Shown in pieces: positions 1 to 5,550 of a stretch of DNA of 7,901 nucleotides. The notes below the pieces were generated by a model that searched no databases, had not been told where the DNA came from, and worked only from the letters and a program-made list of their open reading frames with translations. The stretch is taken from positions 1 through 7,901 of the forward strand of contig CAZQYC010000136.1 of the NCBI GenBank assembly GCA_964597495.1, in the 5' to 3' direction. Positions within the stretch are counted from its first letter, which is position 1, and each line of letters starts with the position of its first letter. The position numbers and the translations under genes were made by a program. The stretch comes from CAZQYC01 sp964597495. Lineage in GTDB: Bacteria > Pseudomonadota > Gammaproteobacteria > Steroidobacterales > Steroidobacteraceae.

Positions 1-305
1 TGCCGGCACTGCGCACCAAATCGGAACAATTGACCGGCTTTCTCGCTCGAGCGCTGGCAGAGCGGTTGTCGAATCGAGTTCGCGTCGTCACTCCTTCAAG
101 CGCCAACGCGCGCGGCTGCCAGTTATCGCTCGCATTGAACGCCGACCTCGCTGGCGCGAAACGAATTGAGGAACGGCTCCGTGAAGCGGACGTCGTGTGC
201 GATTGGCGGGAACCGAATATTTTGCGCGTGGCGCCGACGCCGCTGTACAACTCGTATTACGATGCGTGGAAGCTGACGTCCGTCCTTGAGGAGATAGTTA
301 CTTGA
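1..305 (+). CDS. kynU: Kynureninase, C-terminal part (5' end outside window)
   Basis: This is the last 100 codons of a PLP-dependent kynureninase, read in the frame starting at base 3 and ending at TGA 303-305. Kynureninase cleaves kynurenine or 3-hydroxykynurenine to anthranilate or 3-hydroxyanthranilate plus alanine. The recognisable parts are the C-terminal-domain signature RGCQLSL and the stretch VVCDWREPNILRVAPTPLYN, which closely match the conserved end of bacterial and eukaryotic kynureninases (family knowledge). The full protein is usually a little over 400 residues, so about three quarters lies upstream of the window, including the PLP lysine. The stop codon overlaps the start of kmo, so the two genes are almost certainly co-transcribed and work in sequence on tryptophan breakdown. 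The internal ATG at 30 is not the start, because conserved sequence continues upstream of it. Confidence 0.95.
   Translation, partial: PALRTKSEQLTGFLARALAERLSNRVRVVTPSSANARGCQLSLALNADLAGAKRIEERLREADVVCDWREPNILRVAPTPLYNSYYDAWKLTSVLEEIVT
288..294 (+). promoter_or_regulatory. Ribosome binding site deciding the TTG start of kmo
   Basis: GAGGAGA lies inside the end of kynU, with 8 bases between GAGGAG (288-293) and the TTG at 302. This is a near-ideal Shine-Dalgarno spacing. The kmo frame has no ATG before the FAD-binding loop (the first one falls after GAGPAG), so this site decides in favour of the rare TTG start that overlaps the kynU stop. Confidence 0.7.
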
Positions 306-1744
306 CCGATCCGGCCACAAGCCTCGCGCACTCTCCCTCCTCCGCTGCCAACAATTCATCACCTAGTTCCGAATCGAAACAACCTCTATCGAAACAGCCA
401 AAACAATCCGTCACCGTGCTCGGCGCCGGACCCGCTGGCGCCTTGATGTCCATATTACTGGCGGCGCGCGGTCACCGCGTGACGGTGCTGGAGCGCTTAC
501 CCGATCTCCGTCACGCCAAGAACGGCGCGGGCCGCTCGATCAACCTCGCCCTCGCCGATCGCGGCATCCATGCACTCAAATCGGCCGGCGTCTTCCAGTG
601 TATCGAGCCGCTTTTGATTCCCATGCGCGGACGCATGCTGCACGATGAAGGCGGCCAGCAATCGTTCCTGAAGTACGGCAACGAACCGCATGAAGTCATT
701 CACTCGATCTCGCGCACACGGCTGACCGCCGCACTCTTGGATTTCGCCGAACGCGAACGGCATGTCGAATTGCGCTTTCGGCAAAACTGCATTTCGGTCG
801 ACCGCATCGAGCGAACGCTGTCCATGCAGGATATTCCGACCGGCAAGCTATACCCGATTCCACTGCATCGCGTCGTCGGCGCCGATGGCGCAGGTTCGAT
901 ACTGCGCCGCTTCCTGGTCGAAGCCGCGGACGCGAAGGCTTCCGACGAAATGCATTCGCACGGCTACAAGGAATTGACGATCGCCGCGGGAGCCAGCGGC
1001 GAATTCAAGCTAGATCCGAATGCACTGCACGTATGGCCGCGCGGCGAATTCATGCTGATTGCGCTCCCGAATCAGGACGGCAGCTTCACGGCCACGCTGT
1101 TTCTACCGCACGACGGTCCGGAGAGCTTGTCGGCCTTAACGACGCCGGCCGAGATCGTCGGTTTTTTCCGGCGGTATTTTCCCGACGCACTCGACGTCAT
1201 CACCGATCTTCCGGAACAATTTGCAACGCACCCGACCGGCTCGATAGGTACGGTTCGCGTAGACCGATGGACGTACGGCGCGGAACTCGTCCTGATCGGC
1301 GACGCGGCCCACGCAATCGTGCCGTTTCACGGGCAAGGCATGAATTGCGCATTCGAAGACTGTATCGCGCTCGACGAATTACTGGCCACGAACGGTTGGG
1401 AAATAGGATGTTCGGAATTCGAGAGGCATCGCAAGCCGAATGGCGATGCGATCGCGACAATGGCGCTCGAGAATTACCTTGAAATGCGCGATACCGTTCG
1501 CAATGCCAAATTTCAGCTGCAAAAGGCCCTCTCCCTCGAACTTGAAAAACGTCATCCGCGTTTTATCCCGCGCTATTCAATGGTGATGTTCCATCACGAA
1601 ATCCCTTACTCGACCGCACTTGAGCGCGGCCGCATCCAGGCGGAAATTCTTACCGAACTAACCCGCGACGTAGACTCCTTAGCGGCTATCGACTACGCAT
1701 ATGCGGCTCGCCTGATTGAGGCTCGGCTTCCTCCATTGGACTAG
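302..1744 (+). CDS. kmo: Kynurenine 3-monooxygenase (FAD-dependent)
   Basis: This flavoprotein hydroxylates L-kynurenine to 3-hydroxykynurenine using NADPH and O2. Its product feeds KynU and then quinolinate for NAD synthesis. The 480-aa product shows the class A flavin monooxygenase pattern: a dinucleotide-binding loop GAGPAG (41-46), the KMO-typical GRSINLAL (77-84), IPMRGRMLHD (106-115), the VVGADGAGS block (191-199), HVWPRGEFML (243-252), and the second FAD motif GDAAHAIVPFHGQGMN (333-348). The start is TTG at 302, overlapping the kynU stop as TTGA and preceded by GAGGAG. The first 36 residues are rich in Ser, Asn, Gln and Pro and precede the first beta strand (VTVLGAGPAG), so they are an unstructured extension, or partly untranslated if a GTG further in is used. 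Family members are usually about 450-480 aa. No obvious C-terminal membrane helix like that of mitochondrial KMO is visible, so the enzyme is probably cytosolic. Confidence 0.95.
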   Translation: MTDPATSLAHSPSSAANNSSPSSESKQPLSKQPKQSVTVLGAGPAGALMSILLAARGHRVTVLERLPDLRHAKNGAGRSINLALADRGIHALKSAGVFQCIEPLLIPMRGRMLHDEGGQQSFLKYGNEPHEVIHSISRTRLTAALLDFAERERHVELRFRQNCISVDRIERTLSMQDIPTGKLYPIPLHRVVGADGAGSILRRFLVEAADAKASDEMHSHGYKELTIAAGASGEFKLDPNALHVWPRGEFMLIALPNQDGSFTATLFLPHDGPESLSALTTPAEIVGFFRRYFPDALDVITDLPEQFATHPTGSIGTVRVDRWTYGAELVLIGDAAHAIVPFHGQGMNCAFEDCIALDELLATNGWEIGCSEFERHRKPNGDAIATMALENYLEMRDTVRNAKFQLQKALSLELEKRHPRFIPRYSMVMFHHEIPYSTALERGRIQAEILTELTRDVDSLAAIDYAYAARLIEARLPPLD

Positions 1745-1750
1745 AGAAGC

Positions 1751-1848
1751 TCTGATTAATTCGTCACACCGGCGCAAGCCGGTGTCCATCTCCGTAATTC
1801 AGATGGATTCCGACTTTCGTCGGAATGACGATGATTGAATAAATCAGA
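1751..1848. repeat. 98-bp cloverleaf-forming intergenic repeat (REP/MITE-like)
   Basis: The element fills the convergent spacer between kmo and folA. Outer arms TCTGATT (1751-1757) and AATCAGA (1842-1848) pair, followed by a second stem TCGTCA (1761-1766) with TGACGA (1826-1831). Inside are three hairpins in a row. The first is ACACCGGC/GCCGGTGT (1766-1773 with 1778-1785), with a GCAA loop. The second is TCCATCT/AGATGGA (1785-1791 with 1801-1807), with a 9-base loop. The third is ATTCCGAC/GTCGGAAT (1807-1814 with 1819-1826), with a TTTC loop. Neighbouring stems share single boundary bases. Sequences like the third hairpin resemble short palindromic repeats that I recall being dispersed between genes in gammaproteobacteria. 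Inference: a multicopy non-autonomous element that may also stop transcription from both sides. Only a short T-run (1851-1854) follows it, so it is not a textbook rho-independent terminator. Confidence 0.8.
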
Positions 1849-1862
1849 CCTTTTCTCGGTTG

Positions 1863-2371
1863 CTAGGCGGCAGCGCCATTTCTTCGCTCGAGGTTTTTTC
1901 GCTCTAGAGTCTGGAACGAAAACGCATAGGCATGCCTCTCGTCGACGGGATGTTCTTCCCGCGCTACTTCTTGCCACTCCGCCGCATCGAGTGCCGGCAA
2001 ATACGCATCGCCGGCGACTTGAGCGTGAACGAGCGTGAGATGAATGACGTCCGTTCGCGGCAATATTTGCCGATAGATGTCGGCGCCACCGATCACTGAG
2101 ATCTCAGCGACACTGCCGGCGACGCGAAACGCCTCGTCGATCGAAGACACAACCGTACAGCCCGTCGCTTCGAAATCCGGTTGGCGAGTAACCACGATGT
2201 TAAGTCGACCCGGAAGCGGCTTGCCGATCGATTCGAAGGTCTTGCGGCCCATCACGACGGGCTTTCCCATCGTGAGTTGCTTAAACCGTTTCAAGTCATC
2301 CGGCAAACGCCACGGCAGCGCGTTGTCCCTACCGATCACCCCGTCATCCGTGGCTGCGACGACTATCGCGA
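1863..2371 (-). CDS. folA: Dihydrofolate reductase (5' end lost in assembly gap)
   Basis: FolA reduces dihydrofolate to tetrahydrofolate with NADPH, restoring the cofactor oxidised by ThyA. The visible 168 residues run from the first beta strand (AIVVAATDDGVIG) through ALPWRLPDDLKRFK, GKPVVMGRKTFESIG, LPGRLNIVVTR and the NADPH-binding VIGGADIY to the end (TAG at 1863-1865). The acidic residue equivalent to E. coli Asp27 is present in LPDDL. Aligned by eye with E. coli FolA, only about 2-4 N-terminal residues are missing, so the start codon should lie within roughly a dozen bases inside the N run. A GTG at 2337-2339 could be taken as a start, but it would delete strand A and its folate-contacting residues and is not credible. 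The gene is last in a minus-strand series and converges on kmo. Confidence 0.95.
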
Positions 2372-2471
2372 NNNNNNNNNNNNNNNNNNNNNNNNNNNNN
2401 NNNNNNNNNNNNNNNNNNNNNNNNNNNNNNNNNNNNNNNNNNNNNNNNNNNNNNNNNNNNNNNNNNNNNNN
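2372..2471. other. Assembly gap of exactly 100 N
   Basis: One hundred consecutive N replace the 3' end of the SET-domain gene and the first codons of folA. Exactly 100 is the conventional filler for unknown gap size, so the true distance may be shorter or longer. The gap edge at 2472 falls inside a low-complexity Ser/Pro-Lys coding repeat, a likely reason for the break. Any reading frame drawn across the N run is artificial. Confidence 0.97.
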
Positions 2472-2523
2472 TGGGTTTGGACTTGGGTTTTGATTTGGAT
2501 TTGGACTTCGGCTTGGATTTCGA
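2472..2523 (-). repeat. Hexanucleotide coding repeat for Ser-Lys/Pro-Lys dipeptides
   Basis: Read on the minus strand, the codons alternate TCN or CCN with AAA/AAG, giving eight (S/P)K dipeptides and one further Pro before the N run begins. The third-position changes (TCC, TCG, TCA; AAA, AAG) show that the repeat is degenerate at DNA level while the peptide pattern is kept. Such tails resemble the Lys/Pro/Ser/Ala-rich tails of bacterial histone H1-like proteins (family knowledge). The true repeat length is hidden by the gap. Confidence 0.8.
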
Positions 2524-3087
2524 GGCCCCCTTCTGCTTGGCCAGCCTTGCCAGCCGACGCTTGCGCTTCCTTTCGGCGGCTTCGATCTGCGGCTTCAGAT
2601 CGGTCGGATGCTTGTCCAACATGGTCCCGCGACATCGTTTAGCGCCGCAACGGCATGCATAGTTGGCCAATTCATTCGGGTCGTCGGTGCTTTCCCAGGT
2701 GAGCTGATAGTCGTACCCCAATTCGTCGCCTGGTTCGATATTCCGAATCGCTTCGATGAACACGCGGCTGCGTTCGATCACCGTTTCGCAATTGGGTCCG
2801 CAGCTGTGGTTGATGTAGCGGGCTTCGTTGCCGTCGACGCCGGCGTCGATCACCGTCCGATTGCTGGCGATGAACAAGAAGGTGTGGCCGTCGTCCTGCC
2901 CTTTCTCATCGTAGCGCCGATCCGCCTCCGCGTGCGACACGCGTTCGCCCAGGTACTCGATGATGCGCGAGCCCTTCTTGATCGGCGCAATGGCTTTGAC
3001 GCCTCGGCCGTGAATCGGCGAATCGTAGACGGTGATCAACGGGGAGGTGGAAGGAATGGTAGCGGCTCGTTTCTTAGTACGGGACAT
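2472..3087 (-). CDS. SET-domain protein-lysine methyltransferase with basic repeat tail (3' end in gap)
   Basis: This is a probable S-adenosylmethionine-dependent protein-lysine methyltransferase; its substrate is unknown. 205 residues are visible. The SET core spans about residues 18-128: SPIHGRGV (23-30), the AdoMet/active-site knot RYINHSCGPNC (90-100), and GYDY (124-127) carrying the catalytic-tyrosine region. A post-SET zinc motif CRCGAKRC follows (Cys145, 147, 152), which with Cys96 would form the usual Cys4 zinc site. Residues 172-188 are strongly basic, and from 189 the protein becomes an alternating Ser/Pro-Lys repeat that runs into the gap, so no stop is visible. The ATG at 3087 is the only reasonable start: an in-frame TAA lies just upstream and the next Met is residue 156. 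No clear Shine-Dalgarno is seen. Free-standing SET proteins are known in Xanthomonas, Chlamydia, Legionella and Bacillus. The gene stands between thyA and folA, which are often adjacent. A role on nucleoid or ribosomal proteins is possible but unproven. Confidence 0.88.
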
Positions 3088-3155
3088 GATCGATGGTATG
3101 CATTAAACGAAAATTGGAATTGAGATGCGCAGGGCATGAGCTCGGCATTCTGACG

Positions 3156-3183
3156 TCTCACGAATCACGTGTCACGCATCACG
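3156..3183. repeat. Degenerate heptamer array, four units of NNTCACG
   Basis: Four consecutive 7-bp units on the plus strand each end in TCACG: TCTCACG, AATCACG, TGTCACG and CATCACG. They occupy the spacer between the thyA stop (3185) and the SET-gene start (3087). The rest of that spacer (3088-3155) is AT-richer; I see no convincing promoter or hairpin terminator in it. The unit is related to the array at 6741-6803, whose minus-strand units read AATCACC and AGTCACC. Confidence 0.7.
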
Positions 3184-3184
3184 C

Positions 3185-3979
3185 TCAAATTGCGATGGGC
3201 GCTTTGATCAGCGGATGCGCTTGATAGTTCGCAAAAGCGAAATCGGCGAACTGGTATTCAAAGATAGAGGAAGGACGACGGGTAAGGTCGAGCTTCGGCA
3301 AACCATACGGTATGCGGGCAAGCTGTACGTCGGTTTGCTCGAGGTGGTTGAGATACAAGTGGCAATCTCCGCCGGTCCAGATGAACTCGCCCACCTCCAA
3401 ATCGCACTGTTGCGCAATCATGTGCGTCAGCAACGCATAGGACGCGATATTGAACGGTACGCCTAAAAAAATATCCGCGCTGCGCTGATAAAGCTGGCAA
3501 GAAAGCCTGCCGTCGCCGACCCAGAATTGAAACAGGGCATGACACGGAGTGAGGGCCATTTGCTCGAGCTCACCGACATTCCAGGCGCTCACGATGATGC
3601 GCCGCGAATGCGGATCGCGACGAATCAAATCGACGGCCCGGCTTATCTGATCGATGCAGCGGCCGTCCGTCGTCGGCCACGAGCGCCACTGCTTGCCGTA
3701 AATGGGGCCCAGTTCGCCGCGTTCGTCGGCCCACTCGTCCCAAATGGTGACGCCGTGATCGCGCAGATACTTGGTGTTGGTCTCGCCGCGTAAAAACCAC
3801 AGCAATTCGTAAACGATCGAGGGTATGTGCAGCTTTTTCGTCGTTACGAGCGGAAAGCCGGCGCGTAAGTCGAAACGCATCTGGTAACCGAAAACCGACA
3901 GCGTACCCGTCCCGGTTCGGTCGGTCTTCTTGACACCCGCCGTCCGCACGTGCCGCATGAAGTCGAGATACTGTTGCAT
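3185..3979 (-). CDS. thyA: Thymidylate synthase
   Basis: ThyA methylates dUMP to dTMP using 5,10-methylene-tetrahydrofolate, producing dihydrofolate for FolA. At 264 aa it has the same length as E. coli ThyA, and key residues fall at the same numbers: catalytic Cys146 in LTPCHALFQF, Arg126-Arg127 (phosphate binding) in DPHSRRIIV, Glu58 in YELLWFLRGE, Trp80, Asp169 and Asn177 in SADIFLGVPFNIAS, and His207/Tyr209 in DCHLYLNHLEQ. The C-terminus PIAI matches the conserved closing segment. The start is ATG at 3977-3979, giving the usual MQQYLDFMRH. Only 3 bases separate it from the lgt stop, so translation is probably coupled to lgt, with any ribosome binding site inside the lgt end. The enzyme is cytosolic and appears intact. 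Confidence 0.98.
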   Translation of the reverse strand: MQQYLDFMRHVRTAGVKKTDRTGTGTLSVFGYQMRFDLRAGFPLVTTKKLHIPSIVYELLWFLRGETNTKYLRDHGVTIWDEWADERGELGPIYGKQWRSWPTTDGRCIDQISRAVDLIRRDPHSRRIIVSAWNVGELEQMALTPCHALFQFWVGDGRLSCQLYQRSADIFLGVPFNIASYALLTHMIAQQCDLEVGEFIWTGGDCHLYLNHLEQTDVQLARIPYGLPKLDLTRRPSSIFEYQFADFAFANYQAHPLIKAPIAI

Positions 3980-3982
3980 GAG

Positions 3983-4777
3983 TCAGCTCGCCAAGTTTCC
4001 GCTCGGTATTTTCCGAGAGTATGCGTAAACCAGCAACCACGTTCCCGCGATCACCATCGGCAGGGACAGCAATTGGCCTTCCGTCACCCAGCCCAACAGG
4101 AGGTAGCCGCGATTGGCATCCGGAACGCGCACGAACTCCACCACGAAGCGGAATACGCCGTAGCAAAGAAGAAACAAGCCCATCACCGCGTAACGCGGAC
4201 GAGGTCGCGAGGAATAGAACCACACGATGAAGAAAGTCACGATGCCCTCCAGAAAAGCTTCGTACAGCTGCGAGGGATGACGGGCCTGACCGTCTACCAG
4301 GAACGCCCACGGCACATCGGTGGGTTTACCCCAGAGTTCGCCGTTGATGAAATTGCCGATGCGACCCGTGAACAATCCGATCGCCGGCAAGGGCGCCGTG
4401 AAATCGGCCACGTCGCCGAACGAGCGCTTACGCAGTTTTGCGAATACGGCCGCAGCCGTAATGACGCCCAGGAGCCCGCCGTGAAACGACATGCCCCCTT
4501 CCCAAATGCGCAATGCGCGCAAGGGTGCGTGCAGCACTTCTTCAAGGCCGTAGAACAAGATCCAGCCCAGGCGACCGCCTGCGATCACGCCTACCGCGCA
4601 AAAGAAAATCAGATCGTCGACATCGATCGGCTGCCACGTAGAACCCGGCAAAGCGGCGCGTTTGCGAGCCAGCAACCATGCCGCGGCGAATCCGATCACG
4701 TACATCAAGCCATACCATCGCACGGCCAGCGGACCCACGGAGAAGATGATCGGATCGATCTCAGGATAGTGAATCAT
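3983..4777 (-). CDS. lgt: Phosphatidylglycerol--prolipoprotein diacylglyceryl transferase
   Basis: Lgt is an inner-membrane enzyme that transfers diacylglycerol from phosphatidylglycerol to the lipobox cysteine of prolipoproteins, the first step of lipoprotein maturation. The 264-aa product is rich in membrane segments (for example residues 22-38, 55-75, 104-113, 177-189, 197-216 and 236-253). It carries the signature motifs: MSFHGGLLG with His99 (equivalent to the essential His103 of E. coli), GRIGNFINGELWG (138-150) with Arg139, Asn142 and Glu147, RHPSQLYEAFLEG (167-179), and FRFVVEFVR (209-217). The start is ATG at 4777, giving MIHYPEIDPI, typical of the family; no strong Shine-Dalgarno precedes it. 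A spacer of 53 bases separates it from the upstream unknown gene. That spacer contains a CATAAT on the minus strand (4815-4810) but no matching -35 box, so a separate promoter is only a weak possibility. lgt followed by thyA is a common order in proteobacteria. Confidence 0.97.
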   Translation of the reverse strand: MIHYPEIDPIIFSVGPLAVRWYGLMYVIGFAAAWLLARKRAALPGSTWQPIDVDDLIFFCAVGVIAGGRLGWILFYGLEEVLHAPLRALRIWEGGMSFHGGLLGVITAAAVFAKLRKRSFGDVADFTAPLPAIGLFTGRIGNFINGELWGKPTDVPWAFLVDGQARHPSQLYEAFLEGIVTFFIVWFYSSRPRPRYAVMGLFLLCYGVFRFVVEFVRVPDANRGYLLLGWVTEGQLLSLPMVIAGTWLLVYAYSRKIPSGNLAS

Positions 4778-4830
4778 TGTCGAAATCGAGTGCTTGGGAG
4801 ACGAACTCTATTATGGATTGGTTCTCCGCG

Positions 4831-5550
4831 TCATCCACTAGGGTCCGTAACGAGCTTCAACAGCTCGGTACCGGCGGTAATGATGGGCCCGGCCAGTTCG
4901 TCCTTCGCCATCACAGTGAGAAGACCTTGTCCGAAATACAAACCGTCGGAAGCTAAAAAGCTCATTCGAACCATCCCTTCGGTGGGCGGCGCCACGCGCG
5001 GCGGCTGCCAGGGACCGATACGGTCTACCGCCGCTTGCGCAGCACTCAGTATTCGTAACAACGTCGGTTGCCATTCGAGCGGGGCAGGCTCGAAGACAAA
5101 GATCGCTCCACGATGATGGATGTAACGCACCGTGCCGTCGCGATACGCCGCCAGCACATCGAGCCCTTCGGACAACCGCACCTCCACGACGACGCCCAAC
5201 AATTCTTTGGGCACCGGCGGCTGCTGCAATTCGCGCAATCGGAAGCTTGCCAGCAGGCGAGCGCGGCTACCTTCTTCGGGATTCTCGGCAATCGCGCGCA
5301 ACCCCGCCAAATAAGGCTCGCTATTGATCAACGTGGACCATGGCCCTGCCGATCCTGCCTGAGCCGATCCTGTTTGTGCCGACCGTGTTTGTGCCGATCC
5401 AGCAAACTCACGGCGATAGGCATTGACCTTGTCGCAGAAAAGTTGGTTGTAAGCCTGGTCGCACTTGGAATCGCCGTAGGGCGCATAGCCATCGCGCGCG
5501 ACGTTCGGGAAACGAAACAGCGACGTCAAGGACTTGAGCGCATTTCTCAT
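4831..5550 (-). CDS. Conserved-looking hypothetical protein, translationally coupled to rlmI
   Basis: I do not recognise a named family. The 239-aa product starts at ATG 5550-5548, whose last two bases belong to the rlmI stop (ATGA); the same frame is open further upstream inside rlmI, but that part is only an rlmI shadow. No signal peptide or membrane helix is seen. Visible parts are an N-terminal segment with two cysteines (Cys30, Cys39, in DSKCDQAYNQLFCD), a Gly-Ser-Ala-Gln repeat (51-68) that looks like a flexible linker, a helical stretch (about 72-110), then a beta-rich region containing LLGVVVEVRLSEGLDVLAAY (118-137), RYIHHRGAIFVFE (142-154), and a C-terminal part with IGPWQPPR (178-185), MSFLASDGLYFGQG (196-209) and a final helix. 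The many aromatic/Gly turns suggest a compact cytosolic domain. Its coupling to rlmI suggests equal production with it, but no function follows from that. Confidence 0.8.
   Translation of the reverse strand: MRNALKSLTSLFRFPNVARDGYAPYGDSKCDQAYNQLFCDKVNAYRREFAGSAQTRSAQTGSAQAGSAGPWSTLINSEPYLAGLRAIAENPEEGSRARLLASFRLRELQQPPVPKELLGVVVEVRLSEGLDVLAAYRDGTVRYIHHRGAIFVFEPAPLEWQPTLLRILSAAQAAVDRIGPWQPPRVAPPTEGMVRMSFLASDGLYFGQGLLTVMAKDELAGPIITAGTELLKLVTDPSG
5347..5400 (-). repeat. 15-bp coding tandem repeat, about 3.6 units (GSAQT-type)
   Basis: On the minus strand the unit GGATCGGCACAAACA (5400-5386) is followed by a copy with two changes (5385-5371), a third with three changes (5370-5356) and a 9-base partial copy (5355-5347). 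It encodes GSAQT, RSAQT, GSAQA and GSA. Because 15 is divisible by 3, gain or loss of units would change linker length without frameshift. It is a candidate variable-number repeat within the unknown protein. Confidence 0.85.
5547..5550 (-). promoter_or_regulatory. ATGA stop/start overlap between rlmI and the unknown gene
   Basis: The TGA of rlmI (5549-5547) and the ATG of the next gene (5550-5548) share two bases. An AGGA lies directly against the ATG, too close for a normal Shine-Dalgarno, so ribosomes finishing rlmI most likely re-initiate here. Confidence 0.75.

Noticed and set aside
1751..1848. Cloverleaf element as a tRNA gene
   Set aside because: The arms have wrong lengths and there is no T-loop, anticodon-loop or CCA-like pattern; the resemblance is only topological.
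1851..1854. Classic rho-independent terminator after the cloverleaf
   Set aside because: Only four T follow, and they lie 25 bases from the last strong hairpin, so the usual hairpin/U-tract geometry is absent.
2337..2339. GTG as the start of folA
   Set aside because: The DHFR first strand and folate-contacting residues continue upstream to the gap, so the real start is inside the N run.
2344..3087. Extending the SET protein through the N run to a stop at 2344
   Set aside because: Frame continuity across a gap of unknown length is meaningless, and 2344-2371 is folA coding sequence.
2608..3123. Plus-strand open frame of 171 codons over the SET gene
   Set aside because: It is antisense to an unmistakable SET domain and has no motif of its own.
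3950..5116. Long plus-strand open frame (388 codons) across lgt and the unknown gene
   Set aside because: It is antisense to lgt, which has clear family motifs, and its translation is rich in His, Arg and Gln without any recognisable domain: a shadow frame.
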